A stretch of DNA of 64,000 bases from JAJDXO01 sp965213765. GTDB lineage: Bacteria > Pseudomonadota > Alphaproteobacteria > Rhodospirillales > UBA2165. The stretch's first letter is position 1. Each line of letters opens with the position of its first letter. Shown one piece after another: positions 33,598 to 41,608 of the stretch. The notes under the pieces are model-generated. The model made no database searches and was not told the origin of the DNA. It saw nothing but the letters and a program-made list of their open reading frames with translations. A program made the translations under genes and the position numbers. Where the stretch lies: assembly GCA_965213765.1 (NCBI GenBank), contig OZ243926.1, positions 3,782,001 through 3,846,000 on the forward strand, given 5' to 3'.

Positions 33598-34608
33598 TCA
33601 GGCGGAACCGTTCGCCTCGGCTTCCAGGAATCGGAGCTGCTCGATCAGTGCATCGAATGCCGGTGCGCCGTCGCCGACGATGCGGGCGCCGCGCATGGCA
33701 TCGTAGTCCGATTGCAGGGCGGCGAGTTGGTCGTCGTCGGGGATGAGACGCAGCCGGCCGTCGAGGCATTGGTCGTAGTTGGCGTTGCCGGCATGGAAGA
33801 ACACCTTCTTGTGCCGGACGACGTCCGCCAGGAGAGCCCTGTCGGCGAGCGCGGCCCGGCCGACAGGGTGGGCGGCGAGGCAGGCGAGGTCGAACCAGTG
33901 GCGGGAGAGCCGGTCAGGCTTGTTCGCAAGCTGCCGGCGGTGGCATGCGACATGGATGAGCGTCGCCTTCTCCCAGAAGGTGCGCGTCGGCGAGAGGACC
34001 GTTACGGTCGCTGCCGGGTAATCGAGGCCTTCGGTCAAGGCGGCCATGTCGGGAACGATCGCGTGACGCTCGTTCGGATCGATTACGTTGCGGCCGCCGA
34101 ATTCCAGCAGGACTTCGCTCGCGACATAGCTGTCGGGCGCCTCGACCGCGGACGGATAGGCGAAGCGGACGGTCTCGCCATCGTCTCCGACCTGGACGGC
34201 GTATAGGCCGTCGGCTGCGAGGCGCCCTGCGGCGGCGTCCAAGGCGGGTGCGACGACATCGAGGACATGGCTTGCGACGCGGTCCTTGAGGCGTTCGCTG
34301 AACTGCCTGGTCGCGGTACGGCTGGCGCCTTCGGCGAAGGGGTCGAAACCATCGTCGAAGGCCCGGTAGTCGAGGGTGACGTCCACATCCTCCGAGAACC
34401 GGTCGATGACGCCGTAGACCTTCGAGAGCGAGGTGCCGCCCTTGAAGGCCATCGGATGGGCATCGGGCATGGAGAAGAGGGCGTCGAGGACCCAGCAGAT
34501 CCAAATGTCCTTTTCCAGGACGACGGCGGATCGCCTGGCATCGGCGGCAATGGTGCGGAGGATGTCGGCGCGCTCGCCCGCGCCGAGGGAGAGGAACGGC
34601 TCAGCCAT
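33598..34608 (-). CDS. AbiEii-type nucleotidyltransferase toxin
   Basis: The 336-residue product has the nucleotidyltransferase core AFKGGTSLSKVYGVIDRFSE followed by DVDVTLDY: GGTSLSK at residues 57-63 and Asp74/Asp76. It is the AbiEii/AbiGii type, which transfers nucleotides (known for related MenT to tRNA) and causes abortive infection or growth arrest. It overlaps the antitoxin gene by eight bases, as in type IV AbiE systems. Confidence 0.85.
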   Translation of the reverse strand: MAEPFLSLGAGERADILRTIAADARRSAVVLEKDIWICWVLDALFSMPDAHPMAFKGGTSLSKVYGVIDRFSEDVDVTLDYRAFDDGFDPFAEGASRTATRQFSERLKDRVASHVLDVVAPALDAAAGRLAADGLYAVQVGDDGETVRFAYPSAVEAPDSYVASEVLLEFGGRNVIDPNERHAIVPDMAALTEGLDYPAATVTVLSPTRTFWEKATLIHVACHRRQLANKPDRLSRHWFDLACLAAHPVGRAALADRALLADVVRHKKVFFHAGNANYDQCLDGRLRLIPDDDQLAALQSDYDAMRGARIVGDGAPAFDALIEQLRFLEAEANGSA

Positions 34609-35203
34609 GGGCCGGCTCCCCGGCGGCGGCGAACGCCTTCTGCATCCAGGCGGGCATGTCGGCGGAGCGCAGCTTCTCGAACTCCGCCGGACCCAGCGCG
34701 GCCTCGATGGTGGCGACGGTCTCCGGCGTCACGTTGTCCTTGCCGAGATACCACAGCGCGGAAATCGCGGCGCCGGTCGGTTCGCCCGCGAATTGCAGCC
34801 GGCGGCGGTTCGCGGTGTGGAGCATCCTAACGTCGGTGCCGGCGACCCGGATCGTTCGGGTCGAGCCGCTGGTATGGTACACAGGTGCCGCCGGCACCTG
34901 GGTGGTGAGCCTGAAACGTCTGGCGGCTTCGGCGCCGTGGATCTGGAGCGTCTCGCCATTGCCGCGCGCGATGGTCTCGACCACCTCGTGGACGTCGGGA
35001 ATGACGGTGCCGACGAACCGGCTGGTCCTCGGGCGGACGAAGACGCCGTGGACGAGACGCCGGATCTCGCCTTCCGCGGCGAGGCGGGAAAGGGTCCGGT
35101 CGACGGCGCCGCGGGTGCCGTGCTTCAGGAAACGGGCGCCGGTAAAGGGCCGGCCCCGGGGCAGCATCCGTATGGCGGCTCGAACGGCCTTGGCAGTAGA
35201 CAT
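34601..35203 (-). CDS. AbiEi-like antitoxin (DUF6088 type)
   Basis: The 200-residue product has an N-terminal winged HTH (VRAAIRMLPRGRPFTGARF, then GAVDRTLSRLAAEGEIRRLVHG) and a C-terminal domain of the AbiEi/DUF6088 kind. AbiEi proteins neutralise the toxin and repress the operon by binding inverted repeats in the promoter, and such a repeat is present upstream (35218-35248). The ATG at 35203 has AGAGGG about nine bases upstream; the open frame to 35254 would run across the promoter. Confidence 0.8.
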   Translation of the reverse strand: MSTAKAVRAAIRMLPRGRPFTGARFLKHGTRGAVDRTLSRLAAEGEIRRLVHGVFVRPRTSRFVGTVIPDVHEVVETIARGNGETLQIHGAEAARRFRLTTQVPAAPVYHTSGSTRTIRVAGTDVRMLHTANRRRLQFAGEPTGAAISALWYLGKDNVTPETVATIEAALGPAEFEKLRSADMPAWMQKAFAAAGEPAHG

Positions 35204-35217
35204 GGAATAACCCTCTT

Positions 35218-35254
35218 TTGTCCAAAAATATAGCAATAGTTTGGACAATTTCAA
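35218..35254 (-). promoter_or_regulatory. Promoter and operator of the AbiE-like operon
   Basis: On the minus strand TTGAAA (35254-35249) and TATATT (35232-35227) are spaced by 16 bases. A perfect 9-base inverted repeat TTGTCCAAA/TTTGGACAA (35218-35226 and 35240-35248) flanks the -10 box and fills the spacer, a natural site for autorepression. Confidence 0.7.
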
Positions 35255-35281
35255 GAAATGGAATCGAACCCCGGGCGCAGG

Positions 35282-35551
35282 TCAGTGCTCGGTGGGGTCA
35301 CCCGGTTCGGAGGTCTCGGCCTGCTTGGAGGCCGCCGCCATGGCGGTCCAGGCCTCCCGGTCGTAACCGAGCCTTCGATTGAGCTTGTCGCAGATGTTCA
35401 GCGCATCGTCCAGATGGAGGGCGATCAGCGCGGTGGGAACGTGCCCGGACAACCCCTCGATCACGATTCTGATCTGCTGCACGTCGGTCTCGACGTCGTA
35501 GGCTGGCACGAAACAGAAGTTGGGACAATCCGGCAGGGTCTGCGCGGTCAT
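35282..35551 (-). CDS. Small backbone protein, copy 2 of a duplicated gene
   Basis: The 89-residue paralogue of 32271-32540 differs at scattered positions (for example PDCPNFCFVPAYD versus PDEPHFCFVPAYD). It lies directly downstream of the Strawberry-notch gene, which is probably its original place. AAGGAGA lies eight bases before the ATG. Function unknown. Confidence 0.6.
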   Translation of the reverse strand: MTAQTLPDCPNFCFVPAYDVETDVQQIRIVIEGLSGHVPTALIALHLDDALNICDKLNRRLGYDREAWTAMAAASKQAETSEPGDPTEH

Positions 35552-35657
35552 GGGATCGGTCTCCTTGTCATGCCGGGCCGGCTGCCGCCCGGGCGGCAAT
35601 ACGCATCCCGGCCGGGCATTGAACGGATGAATTCTCCCGGAGTCACGCGGCGAGCGG
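35327..35657. repeat. 331-base direct repeat, copy 2 (original position)
   Basis: Matches 32316-32646. The right end includes the last 15 bases of the Strawberry-notch coding region, which continues normally here, so this copy is in the ancestral setting. Confidence 0.85.
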
Positions 35658-38600
35658 CCAGCGGTCGAGGATGCGTTTCACCGCGCCGGCATTGGGCGCA
35701 AATATGCGGGCGCGGAACGAGACGATCTCCACCGTGCAGCCCATGCGTTTCAGCGCGTCCATGTCGGTGTCCGCCGGGCCCTCGATCTCGACCCGGTCGG
35801 CGCCCATGAGGCGGCGGCGGGCGAGCCGCCAGCCGTTGGAAAGCGAAAGCGCGTTGCCGCGGTCCATCACCGCTTCGAAGGCCTCCGCGCCGGTCATGGC
35901 GGGGCCGCCGTCGAGGCCGAAGCCAACGCGGACGGCGCGAACCTGTTCGGCGTCGAGCACCCGACCGATGAGGGAGACACCGTCATCGCTGGTGAGCCGT
36001 CTGACCCGCATGTTCTCGGCGGGCAGCCGGTCCCAGACCGGCAGCAGCAGACCGGTGGCGAGCCAGAAGCGGGACTCCCGGTGGGACGGCAGCCCGGCGA
36101 TCTCGGCGTCCCAGACGCGGCGCCACTCGGCCTCGCCGGCAGGGCGCCAGTTGGAGGCGTCGAGTTCCGCCCTCGCCATGGTCTCAGCCGTCGCGGGCCG
36201 GATCAGCCGCACCCGCTCCGTCACCCCGCCGTCGTCGAGCATGCGCGCGGATGCCGGGAGAATGACGGCGGCGCGCTTCGAGCGGGCGTTCACGGCGAGG
36301 TGCGGCGTACCGTCGGGCCCGGGATTGCGTCCGCCGATCTCCAATGCCGATTCCGCCGTGAGCGGCTCCAGCCTGTCGCGGCGGACGATCTCCACAAGCT
36401 CGGTGGCCGCGCCTGGGTCGGTCAGTCGCTTCGCTTTGTGACCTGACGTCAGTCGCTCCGCTTTGTGACCTGAGGCCAGTCGCTCCGCTTTGTGACCTGA
36501 GACGCCGGGATGCTCGTAGAGGGTCTCCCGGCCGGCAACGGCGAGCGAATCCGCGGTCACGGTCTCGACGCCGACCTCGTAGCTGCCGGCCTCGATGGCC
36601 TGTTCGATGTTGGCGGCGATGCGCTCTTCCAGTTCGGCGAAAAGCTGGTTCTGCTCGGCGATGGGCAGCGCCAGCAGCCGGTTGAGGAACTTCGGCATGG
36701 GCGGCAGGTCCTCCTTGAGACTGCCCTCCCAGGTGAGCTTGAGCCCGGTGGCCTTCTCGAAGCGCTCCAGGGTCCAGCCCTCGATGCGGCCGCGCCACAG
36801 CGCGCCGTAGAACTGGCGCAAGGCCGTCCGGGCGTAAATGCTCTCCAGGTTGTCGCTCTCGCGGAACAGCGCCGCGTCGCTGCCGCCCATGGCGGTCTGC
36901 GAATCCCGCTGCCCCCGCGTGATGGCGCCCAGGCTGTCGAGCCTCCGCGCGATGGTGGCGATAAAGCGCCGCTCGCCCTTCACGTCCGTGGTGACAGGCC
37001 GGAACAGCGGCGCGGAGGCCTGGTGGGTCCGGTGGGTGCGGCCCAGCCCCTGGATTGCCTGGTCGGCGCGCCAGCCGGGCTCCAGCAGGTAATGTACGCG
37101 CCGCTCGGTGTTCCCGCAGGAGAGATCCGCGTGGTAGCTCCTGCCCGTGCCGCCCGCCATGGAAAACACCAGGATGCGCTTGGTTCCGTCCATGAAGGCG
37201 GCGGTCTCGGCGAGATTGGCCGAGGCGGGCCGCGAGCGCAACGAAAAGCGTTCACCCTTGGCATCGGTGACCCGCAACACCCGCCGCGACCGGCCGGTGA
37301 TCTCGGCGACGGCCTCGTGCCCAAAATGCTGCACGATCTGGTCGAGCGCCGTCGGCACCGGCGGCAATGCGGCAAGCTTCCCGATCAGCGCGTCGCGGCG
37401 TTCCTCGGCCTCCCGGCAGATCACGGGATTGCCATCGGCGTCGGTGGCCGGCCGGCTCAGGAGATTGCCGCCGTCGTCGGTGAACGGCTCCTGGAGCTGC
37501 ACCGGGAAGGCGTGCATCAGGTAGGCGAGAATGGCGTCCCGGGGAGTGAGGTCGATATTGAGGTCGTCCCACTCGGAGGCAGGCACCTCGGCGATGCGCC
37601 GTTCCATCAATGCCTCGCCGGTGGAGACCAGCTGCACGACCGCCGACCGCCCGGCTTCGAGATCAGCCTCGATGGCGCGGATGGTCGAGGGGCACTTCAT
37701 GCCGGTCAGCAGGTGGCCGAAGAAGCGCTGCTTGGTTCCCTCGAAGGCCGAGAGTGCCGCCGATTTTGCATTCTTGTTCAGCGTGTCCTCGCCCTGGACG
37801 ATGCCGGTGGCCTCCAATGCCTCCTCGATGTTCTGGTGGATCACCTTGAAGGCGACCGCATAGGCGTCGTAGATGCGCCGCTGCTCCGGTGTCAGGGAAT
37901 GTTCGAGGATGTCGACCTCGATCCCGTCATAGGCCAAGGCGCGGGCCTGGTAGAGGCCGAGGGCCTTGAGATCGCGCGCGACGACCTCCATGGCGGCAAC
38001 GCCGCCCGCCTCCATGGCGGAAACGAATTCGGGCCTCGTCTCGAACGGCGTCTCGCCGGCCGCCCACAGGCCCAGCCGCCCGGCATAGGCGAGGCCGGGG
38101 AGCGTTGTCGCGCCGGTCGCGGACACATAGGCGATGCGCGCATCCGGCAGCGCATTCTGCAAGCGCAGCCCGGCTCGACCCTGCTGCGAGGGCTTGACCT
38201 CGCCGCGCTCGGACTTGGAGCCCGCCGCGTTCGCCATGGCATGCGCCTCGTCGAACACCACGACTCCGTCGAAGGCGTGGCGGTCTTCCTCGTCCAATGA
38301 GCCCGCAAGCCACTCGACGATCTGGTCGAGCCGCGAGGGTTTGCCTTGGCGGGAGGGTGAGCGCAGCGTGGCGTAGGTCGCAAACAGGATGCCCTCCTCC
38401 AGCGGGATCTCCGCGCCCTGGCGGAAACTGCCGAGGGGGATGACGTCGCTTTCCAGCCCGCCGAGCGCCGTCCAGTCGCGGCGCGCGTCCTCCAGCAGCT
38501 TGTCGGACTGCGACAGCCAAAGAGCGCGCTTCCGGCCGCGCAGGCGGTTGTCGAGGATGATGGCGGCTACCTGGCGTCCCTTGCCGCAGCCGGTGCCGTC

Positions 38601-40229
38601 GCCCAGCATCCAGCCCCGGCGGAAGCGCACCGGCTCCGACAGGGTCTCGCCGTCCTGGGTGACGAAGGAGGTGTCCACTTCCTCGTCGGCGTCGCCGTCC
38701 TCGCGGCAGCGGTGGACGGTCTCCCACCCGGAGCCGATCCGGTACCGCGCCGCCAGGTGCCGGGAATGGGCCTCGCCCGCCAGCACGACGCTCTCGAGTT
38801 GGGCGTCGGACAGCAGGGCGTCGGTCACCACCCGCTCCGGGAACATGGGCCGGTATGCGGGCGCGGGATGGGGCACGGCGGCCATGGCGGCGGACTGCAC
38901 CAGCGGCGTCGGGTGCTCGATTGCGCCGGCCACCCGCACGGCATCAGGGCGCCATGGGGCGTAGGGACCGGCGTCATTGACAGGGGAATGGGCGGGGACA
39001 TCGACCGGGCCGGTCCCGATCGTGAGTTCGGAGACCGGTCCCCAGTCATGGGCCTGCCGCGTCTCGGGCGTCGATGCGGGCTCGGAGGCCGGGCGCGTTG
39101 CAGGTTTGGGCGCGAGCGTCTTGCCGAACAGGTCGCGGGCGGGACCGGCCGGGGCCGGAATGGGTGTGATCGGCCGGCGTTGGGGTACCTGAGCGATGAT
39201 GGCGTCGAGCAACTCGGCGGCGTTTTCGGCACGGGCCGTCCCGTCCAGTTTCACGTCCGGTCCGGCGCCCCGCTCCAGCACGGTGAGGCGGGTGTCGAAC
39301 GCGGTGCCCCGGCGGGCATAGGCGCGCCCGGCGATCGCCATGGTGAAGACGCAGCGGGCGGGGGGATCGAGACGACCGGCGGTGTCGCCCGGCGCGCAAT
39401 GGGCCGAGGTGATCGTCACCAGCCGCCCGCCCGGCGGCAGCATCGAGGCGGCCGAGCGGATATGGCGCAGATCGGCGTCGCGGGTGATGCGGTCGACACC
39501 CGGTGTAGCCGAAAACGGCGGGTTCATCAGCACGATGGTCGGTCGGACGCCGTGCAGCCGGTCGGCGATCGCCTCGGCATTGAAAGTGGTGACAACGGCC
39601 TCCGGAAACAGCCTCGTGAGAAGCCCCGCCCGAGGCCGGGCGTATTCGTTGAGATGGAGATTGCCGGCGGCGTCCGTGCCCAGCGCGCACTGGGCCATCA
39701 CCGCCAACATGCCGGTGCCGGCCGAGGGCTCCAGCACGATGTCGCCGGGGCGGATGGCGGCGGCCTGCAATGCGGCATAGGCGAGCGGCAGCGGCGTCGA
39801 GAACTGCTGCAGGGCAAGCTGTTCCTCCGAGCGTTTTGTCTGGGACTGCTCCAGCGCCGCCAGGGTCTCCAGCATCTTCAGCATGCGGCGCGGACCGTCC
39901 GCACCGCCGCCGCAGGTGCGTCGCATATCCCGTCCGTAGCGCTGCATGAAGAGCACCACCGCCGCCTCGGCGGCTTCGTAGGCGTCCTTCCAGGCCCAGG
40001 CGCCCTCGGCGTCCGAGGCGCCGAATGCTTCCGTCATGGCGTCGCGGAGGGTTGCGGCATCGAGGGACCGGCCCGCCTCCAGGCGTGGAAGCAGGGCGGT
40101 TGCGGCGGCCAGCAACGCGGCAGCCTTGGAGCGGATGCCCATGGCATCGGCAATCGCGGGGGATGTGTAAAGAGGCTGGATGGGGGGCGGATGCGCGGGG
40201 GCGATGGCCGCCGGTTGGGCGTCGGGCAT
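35643..40229 (-). CDS. Strawberry-notch-like helicase fused to an N-terminal DNA methyltransferase-like domain
   Basis: The 1528-residue protein is typical of alphaproteobacterial plasmids and ICEs. The N-terminal part is a Rossmann methyltransferase: VLEPSAGTGMLA near residue 166 and VLMNPPFSATP near 233, the N6-adenine/N4-cytosine pattern. The middle is an SF2 helicase: GDGTGCGKGRQ near 542, VVFDEAHAMAN near 660, then the SBNO-type helicase C-domain (VFSMAGGTGRSYHADL and QAIQGLGRTHRTHQAS). It may modify or remodel element DNA, for example to protect it after transfer. A 9-residue tandem repeat (SGHKAERLx) interrupts the C-terminal part. The ATG at 40229 follows GGAGA. Confidence 0.8.
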   Translation of the reverse strand: MPDAQPAAIAPAHPPPIQPLYTSPAIADAMGIRSKAAALLAAATALLPRLEAGRSLDAATLRDAMTEAFGASDAEGAWAWKDAYEAAEAAVVLFMQRYGRDMRRTCGGGADGPRRMLKMLETLAALEQSQTKRSEEQLALQQFSTPLPLAYAALQAAAIRPGDIVLEPSAGTGMLAVMAQCALGTDAAGNLHLNEYARPRAGLLTRLFPEAVVTTFNAEAIADRLHGVRPTIVLMNPPFSATPGVDRITRDADLRHIRSAASMLPPGGRLVTITSAHCAPGDTAGRLDPPARCVFTMAIAGRAYARRGTAFDTRLTVLERGAGPDVKLDGTARAENAAELLDAIIAQVPQRRPITPIPAPAGPARDLFGKTLAPKPATRPASEPASTPETRQAHDWGPVSELTIGTGPVDVPAHSPVNDAGPYAPWRPDAVRVAGAIEHPTPLVQSAAMAAVPHPAPAYRPMFPERVVTDALLSDAQLESVVLAGEAHSRHLAARYRIGSGWETVHRCREDGDADEEVDTSFVTQDGETLSEPVRFRRGWMLGDGTGCGKGRQVAAIILDNRLRGRKRALWLSQSDKLLEDARRDWTALGGLESDVIPLGSFRQGAEIPLEEGILFATYATLRSPSRQGKPSRLDQIVEWLAGSLDEEDRHAFDGVVVFDEAHAMANAAGSKSERGEVKPSQQGRAGLRLQNALPDARIAYVSATGATTLPGLAYAGRLGLWAAGETPFETRPEFVSAMEAGGVAAMEVVARDLKALGLYQARALAYDGIEVDILEHSLTPEQRRIYDAYAVAFKVIHQNIEEALEATGIVQGEDTLNKNAKSAALSAFEGTKQRFFGHLLTGMKCPSTIRAIEADLEAGRSAVVQLVSTGEALMERRIAEVPASEWDDLNIDLTPRDAILAYLMHAFPVQLQEPFTDDGGNLLSRPATDADGNPVICREAEERRDALIGKLAALPPVPTALDQIVQHFGHEAVAEITGRSRRVLRVTDAKGERFSLRSRPASANLAETAAFMDGTKRILVFSMAGGTGRSYHADLSCGNTERRVHYLLEPGWRADQAIQGLGRTHRTHQASAPLFRPVTTDVKGERRFIATIARRLDSLGAITRGQRDSQTAMGGSDAALFRESDNLESIYARTALRQFYGALWRGRIEGWTLERFEKATGLKLTWEGSLKEDLPPMPKFLNRLLALPIAEQNQLFAELEERIAANIEQAIEAGSYEVGVETVTADSLAVAGRETLYEHPGVSGHKAERLASGHKAERLTSGHKAKRLTDPGAATELVEIVRRDRLEPLTAESALEIGGRNPGPDGTPHLAVNARSKRAAVILPASARMLDDGGVTERVRLIRPATAETMARAELDASNWRPAGEAEWRRVWDAEIAGLPSHRESRFWLATGLLLPVWDRLPAENMRVRRLTSDDGVSLIGRVLDAEQVRAVRVGFGLDGGPAMTGAEAFEAVMDRGNALSLSNGWRLARRRLMGADRVEIEGPADTDMDALKRMGCTVEIVSFRARIFAPNAGAVKRILDRWPLAA
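36423..36503. repeat. Three 27-base tandem repeats inside the Strawberry-notch gene
   Basis: Units at 36423-36449, 36450-36476 and 36477-36503 share CAGTCGCTNCGCTTTGTGACC with few changes. They are in frame and encode SGHKAERLA, SGHKAERLT and SGHKAKRLT, a basic linker between helicase and C-terminal domains. Confidence 0.9.
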
Positions 40230-40284
40230 GGGCAATCTCCGTGCTGGAAGGGTGGCGGGCAGCGGCGGTCGGCGAAGGCCGCGC

Positions 40285-40701
40285 TTAATCGTCCTCGGGG
40301 AACATTATGGTCACGACCGGTTCTCCCGCATCGCCGGGGCCGATGGCCACGATGGGAAAGTGTCTGCGGGGCGGCTGGTTGCTGTCGCGGAGGTCCTTGC
40401 GGATGTCGCGCACCAGCACGCACATGGTCACGCGATCGCTGCCGGAGGCGCGGAGCGCATGGTGGCGCGCCATCCAGAGGACGTCCCACAGGCGCCCGCC
40501 CTCGTCCTGGAAGCCGAGGTATCCCTCGGGGAGGGCGACCAAGCGCTCCCAGACGGAGCGCGTGACCGCGACGGGGATACTGAAACCCGCTTCGCGCGCG
40601 GTGTCGGAGACGTCGACGAGGATGCCGTCCCCGATCGCCCGGGCGCGGGTGTAGACGGAGATGACGGGACCGAATGGGGCGGGGTTGCCGGATTGGGGCA
40701 T
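40285..40701 (-). CDS. DUF6573-like small protein
   Basis: The 138-residue product (PVISVYTRARAIGDGILVDVSDTAREAGF; PVAVTRSVWERLVALPEG) matches the DUF6573 pattern of small proteins on mobile elements. Function unknown. The composition matches the backbone. It lies 55 bases upstream of the Strawberry-notch start, in the same direction, probably one operon. Confidence 0.7.
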   Translation of the reverse strand: MPQSGNPAPFGPVISVYTRARAIGDGILVDVSDTAREAGFSIPVAVTRSVWERLVALPEGYLGFQDEGGRLWDVLWMARHHALRASGSDRVTMCVLVRDIRKDLRDSNQPPRRHFPIVAIGPGDAGEPVVTIMFPEDD

Positions 40702-40748
40702 GGTCAGGTTCCTTGCAGGGGTGAGAGGGAGGCGATTACCCAGGGAAG

Positions 40749-41501
40749 TCAGAGCAGGCCGCGCGCCTTGAAGCTGACCGAGCCGGTCGGGGTTACGATG
40801 ATGTGGTCGAGCAGCGTCACCTCAATGGTCTTGAGCGCGTCCTTGATGGACTGGGTCATGTCGATGTCGGCCGTGGACGGGGTGGGGTCCGAGCTCGGAT
40901 GATTGTGGACGGCGATGACCGCGCTGGCCCGGACCTCCAGCGCCCGCACGCAGATCTCCCGGGGATAGACCGGGGTGTGGGAGACCGTGCCCTGCTGGTG
41001 GAGCTCGTCGGCGAGGAGCCTGTTCTTGCGGTTCAAATGCAAAATCCGGAACTCCTCAACCTCCCGGTGGCCGGCGAGGGTACGGCAGTACTCGATCACC
41101 TTGTCGTAGTTGTTGAGGGTCGGGCGCACGGTGTCCGGCACATGCTCCCGCGCCATGCGGATGCCGAGCGCTTCGGCGGCCTTGAGGGCGGCGATGGCGT
41201 CATCCGACATGCCGGGCACGGTGCGGAGCCGGTCCGGCCGGGCGGCGAGCGCGCACGGCGCTGTGCCGAACATCTCCAGCAGGCTCGCGGTAAGTGCGCC
41301 GGCATCGTCCGCCGGCGGGCGTCCGGAGAGCAGCAGCTCCAGCAGATCGCGGTCATCGACCGCGTCGCGACCGGCGCGCAGGAAACGGTCCCGGAGCCGG
41401 CGGTTTGCGGCCTCGCGGATCGAGGCGGGCCCGGCGGGCATGTCGCAGAGCGGCATCTCTTCGAAACCCGGCGCGGATTCGGGCGTGGTGGCGAGCTTCA
41501 T
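40749..41501 (-). CDS. radC: RadC-family (JAMM) protein
   Basis: The 250-residue product has a helix-hairpin-helix-like N-terminal region (LRTVPGMSDDAIAALKAAEALG) and the MPN+/JAMM domain: LLADELHQQGTVSHTPVYPR and VIAVHNHPSSDPTPSTADID with the HxH...S...D metal site. RadC proteins are common on mobile elements; their function is not settled. The start at 41501 has GGAGG eight bases upstream; a longer frame to 42338 lies antisense-free but inside the region of the GHKL gene and is rejected. Confidence 0.85.
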   Translation of the reverse strand: MKLATTPESAPGFEEMPLCDMPAGPASIREAANRRLRDRFLRAGRDAVDDRDLLELLLSGRPPADDAGALTASLLEMFGTAPCALAARPDRLRTVPGMSDDAIAALKAAEALGIRMAREHVPDTVRPTLNNYDKVIEYCRTLAGHREVEEFRILHLNRKNRLLADELHQQGTVSHTPVYPREICVRALEVRASAVIAVHNHPSSDPTPSTADIDMTQSIKDALKTIEVTLLDHIIVTPTGSVSFKARGLL

Positions 41502-41608
41502 GGCAACGTCCTCCATGGGGTCGAACGGAAACGCCCCGCTCCCGGCGGGCGGGAGGGGGCGCGAGGGCAAAATGAAGACAGGATCGGCGGATACCGAACC
41601 CGGCCGGG

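Noticed and set aside
36423..36503. CRISPR-like array
   Set aside because: The 27-base units are directly adjacent with no spacers and lie in frame in a gene. No CRISPR array or Cas gene is visible in the window.
36510..38300. Long plus-strand frames opposite the Strawberry-notch gene (also 38712-40565)
   Set aside because: The minus strand carries recognisable methyltransferase and helicase motifs; the plus frames have none.
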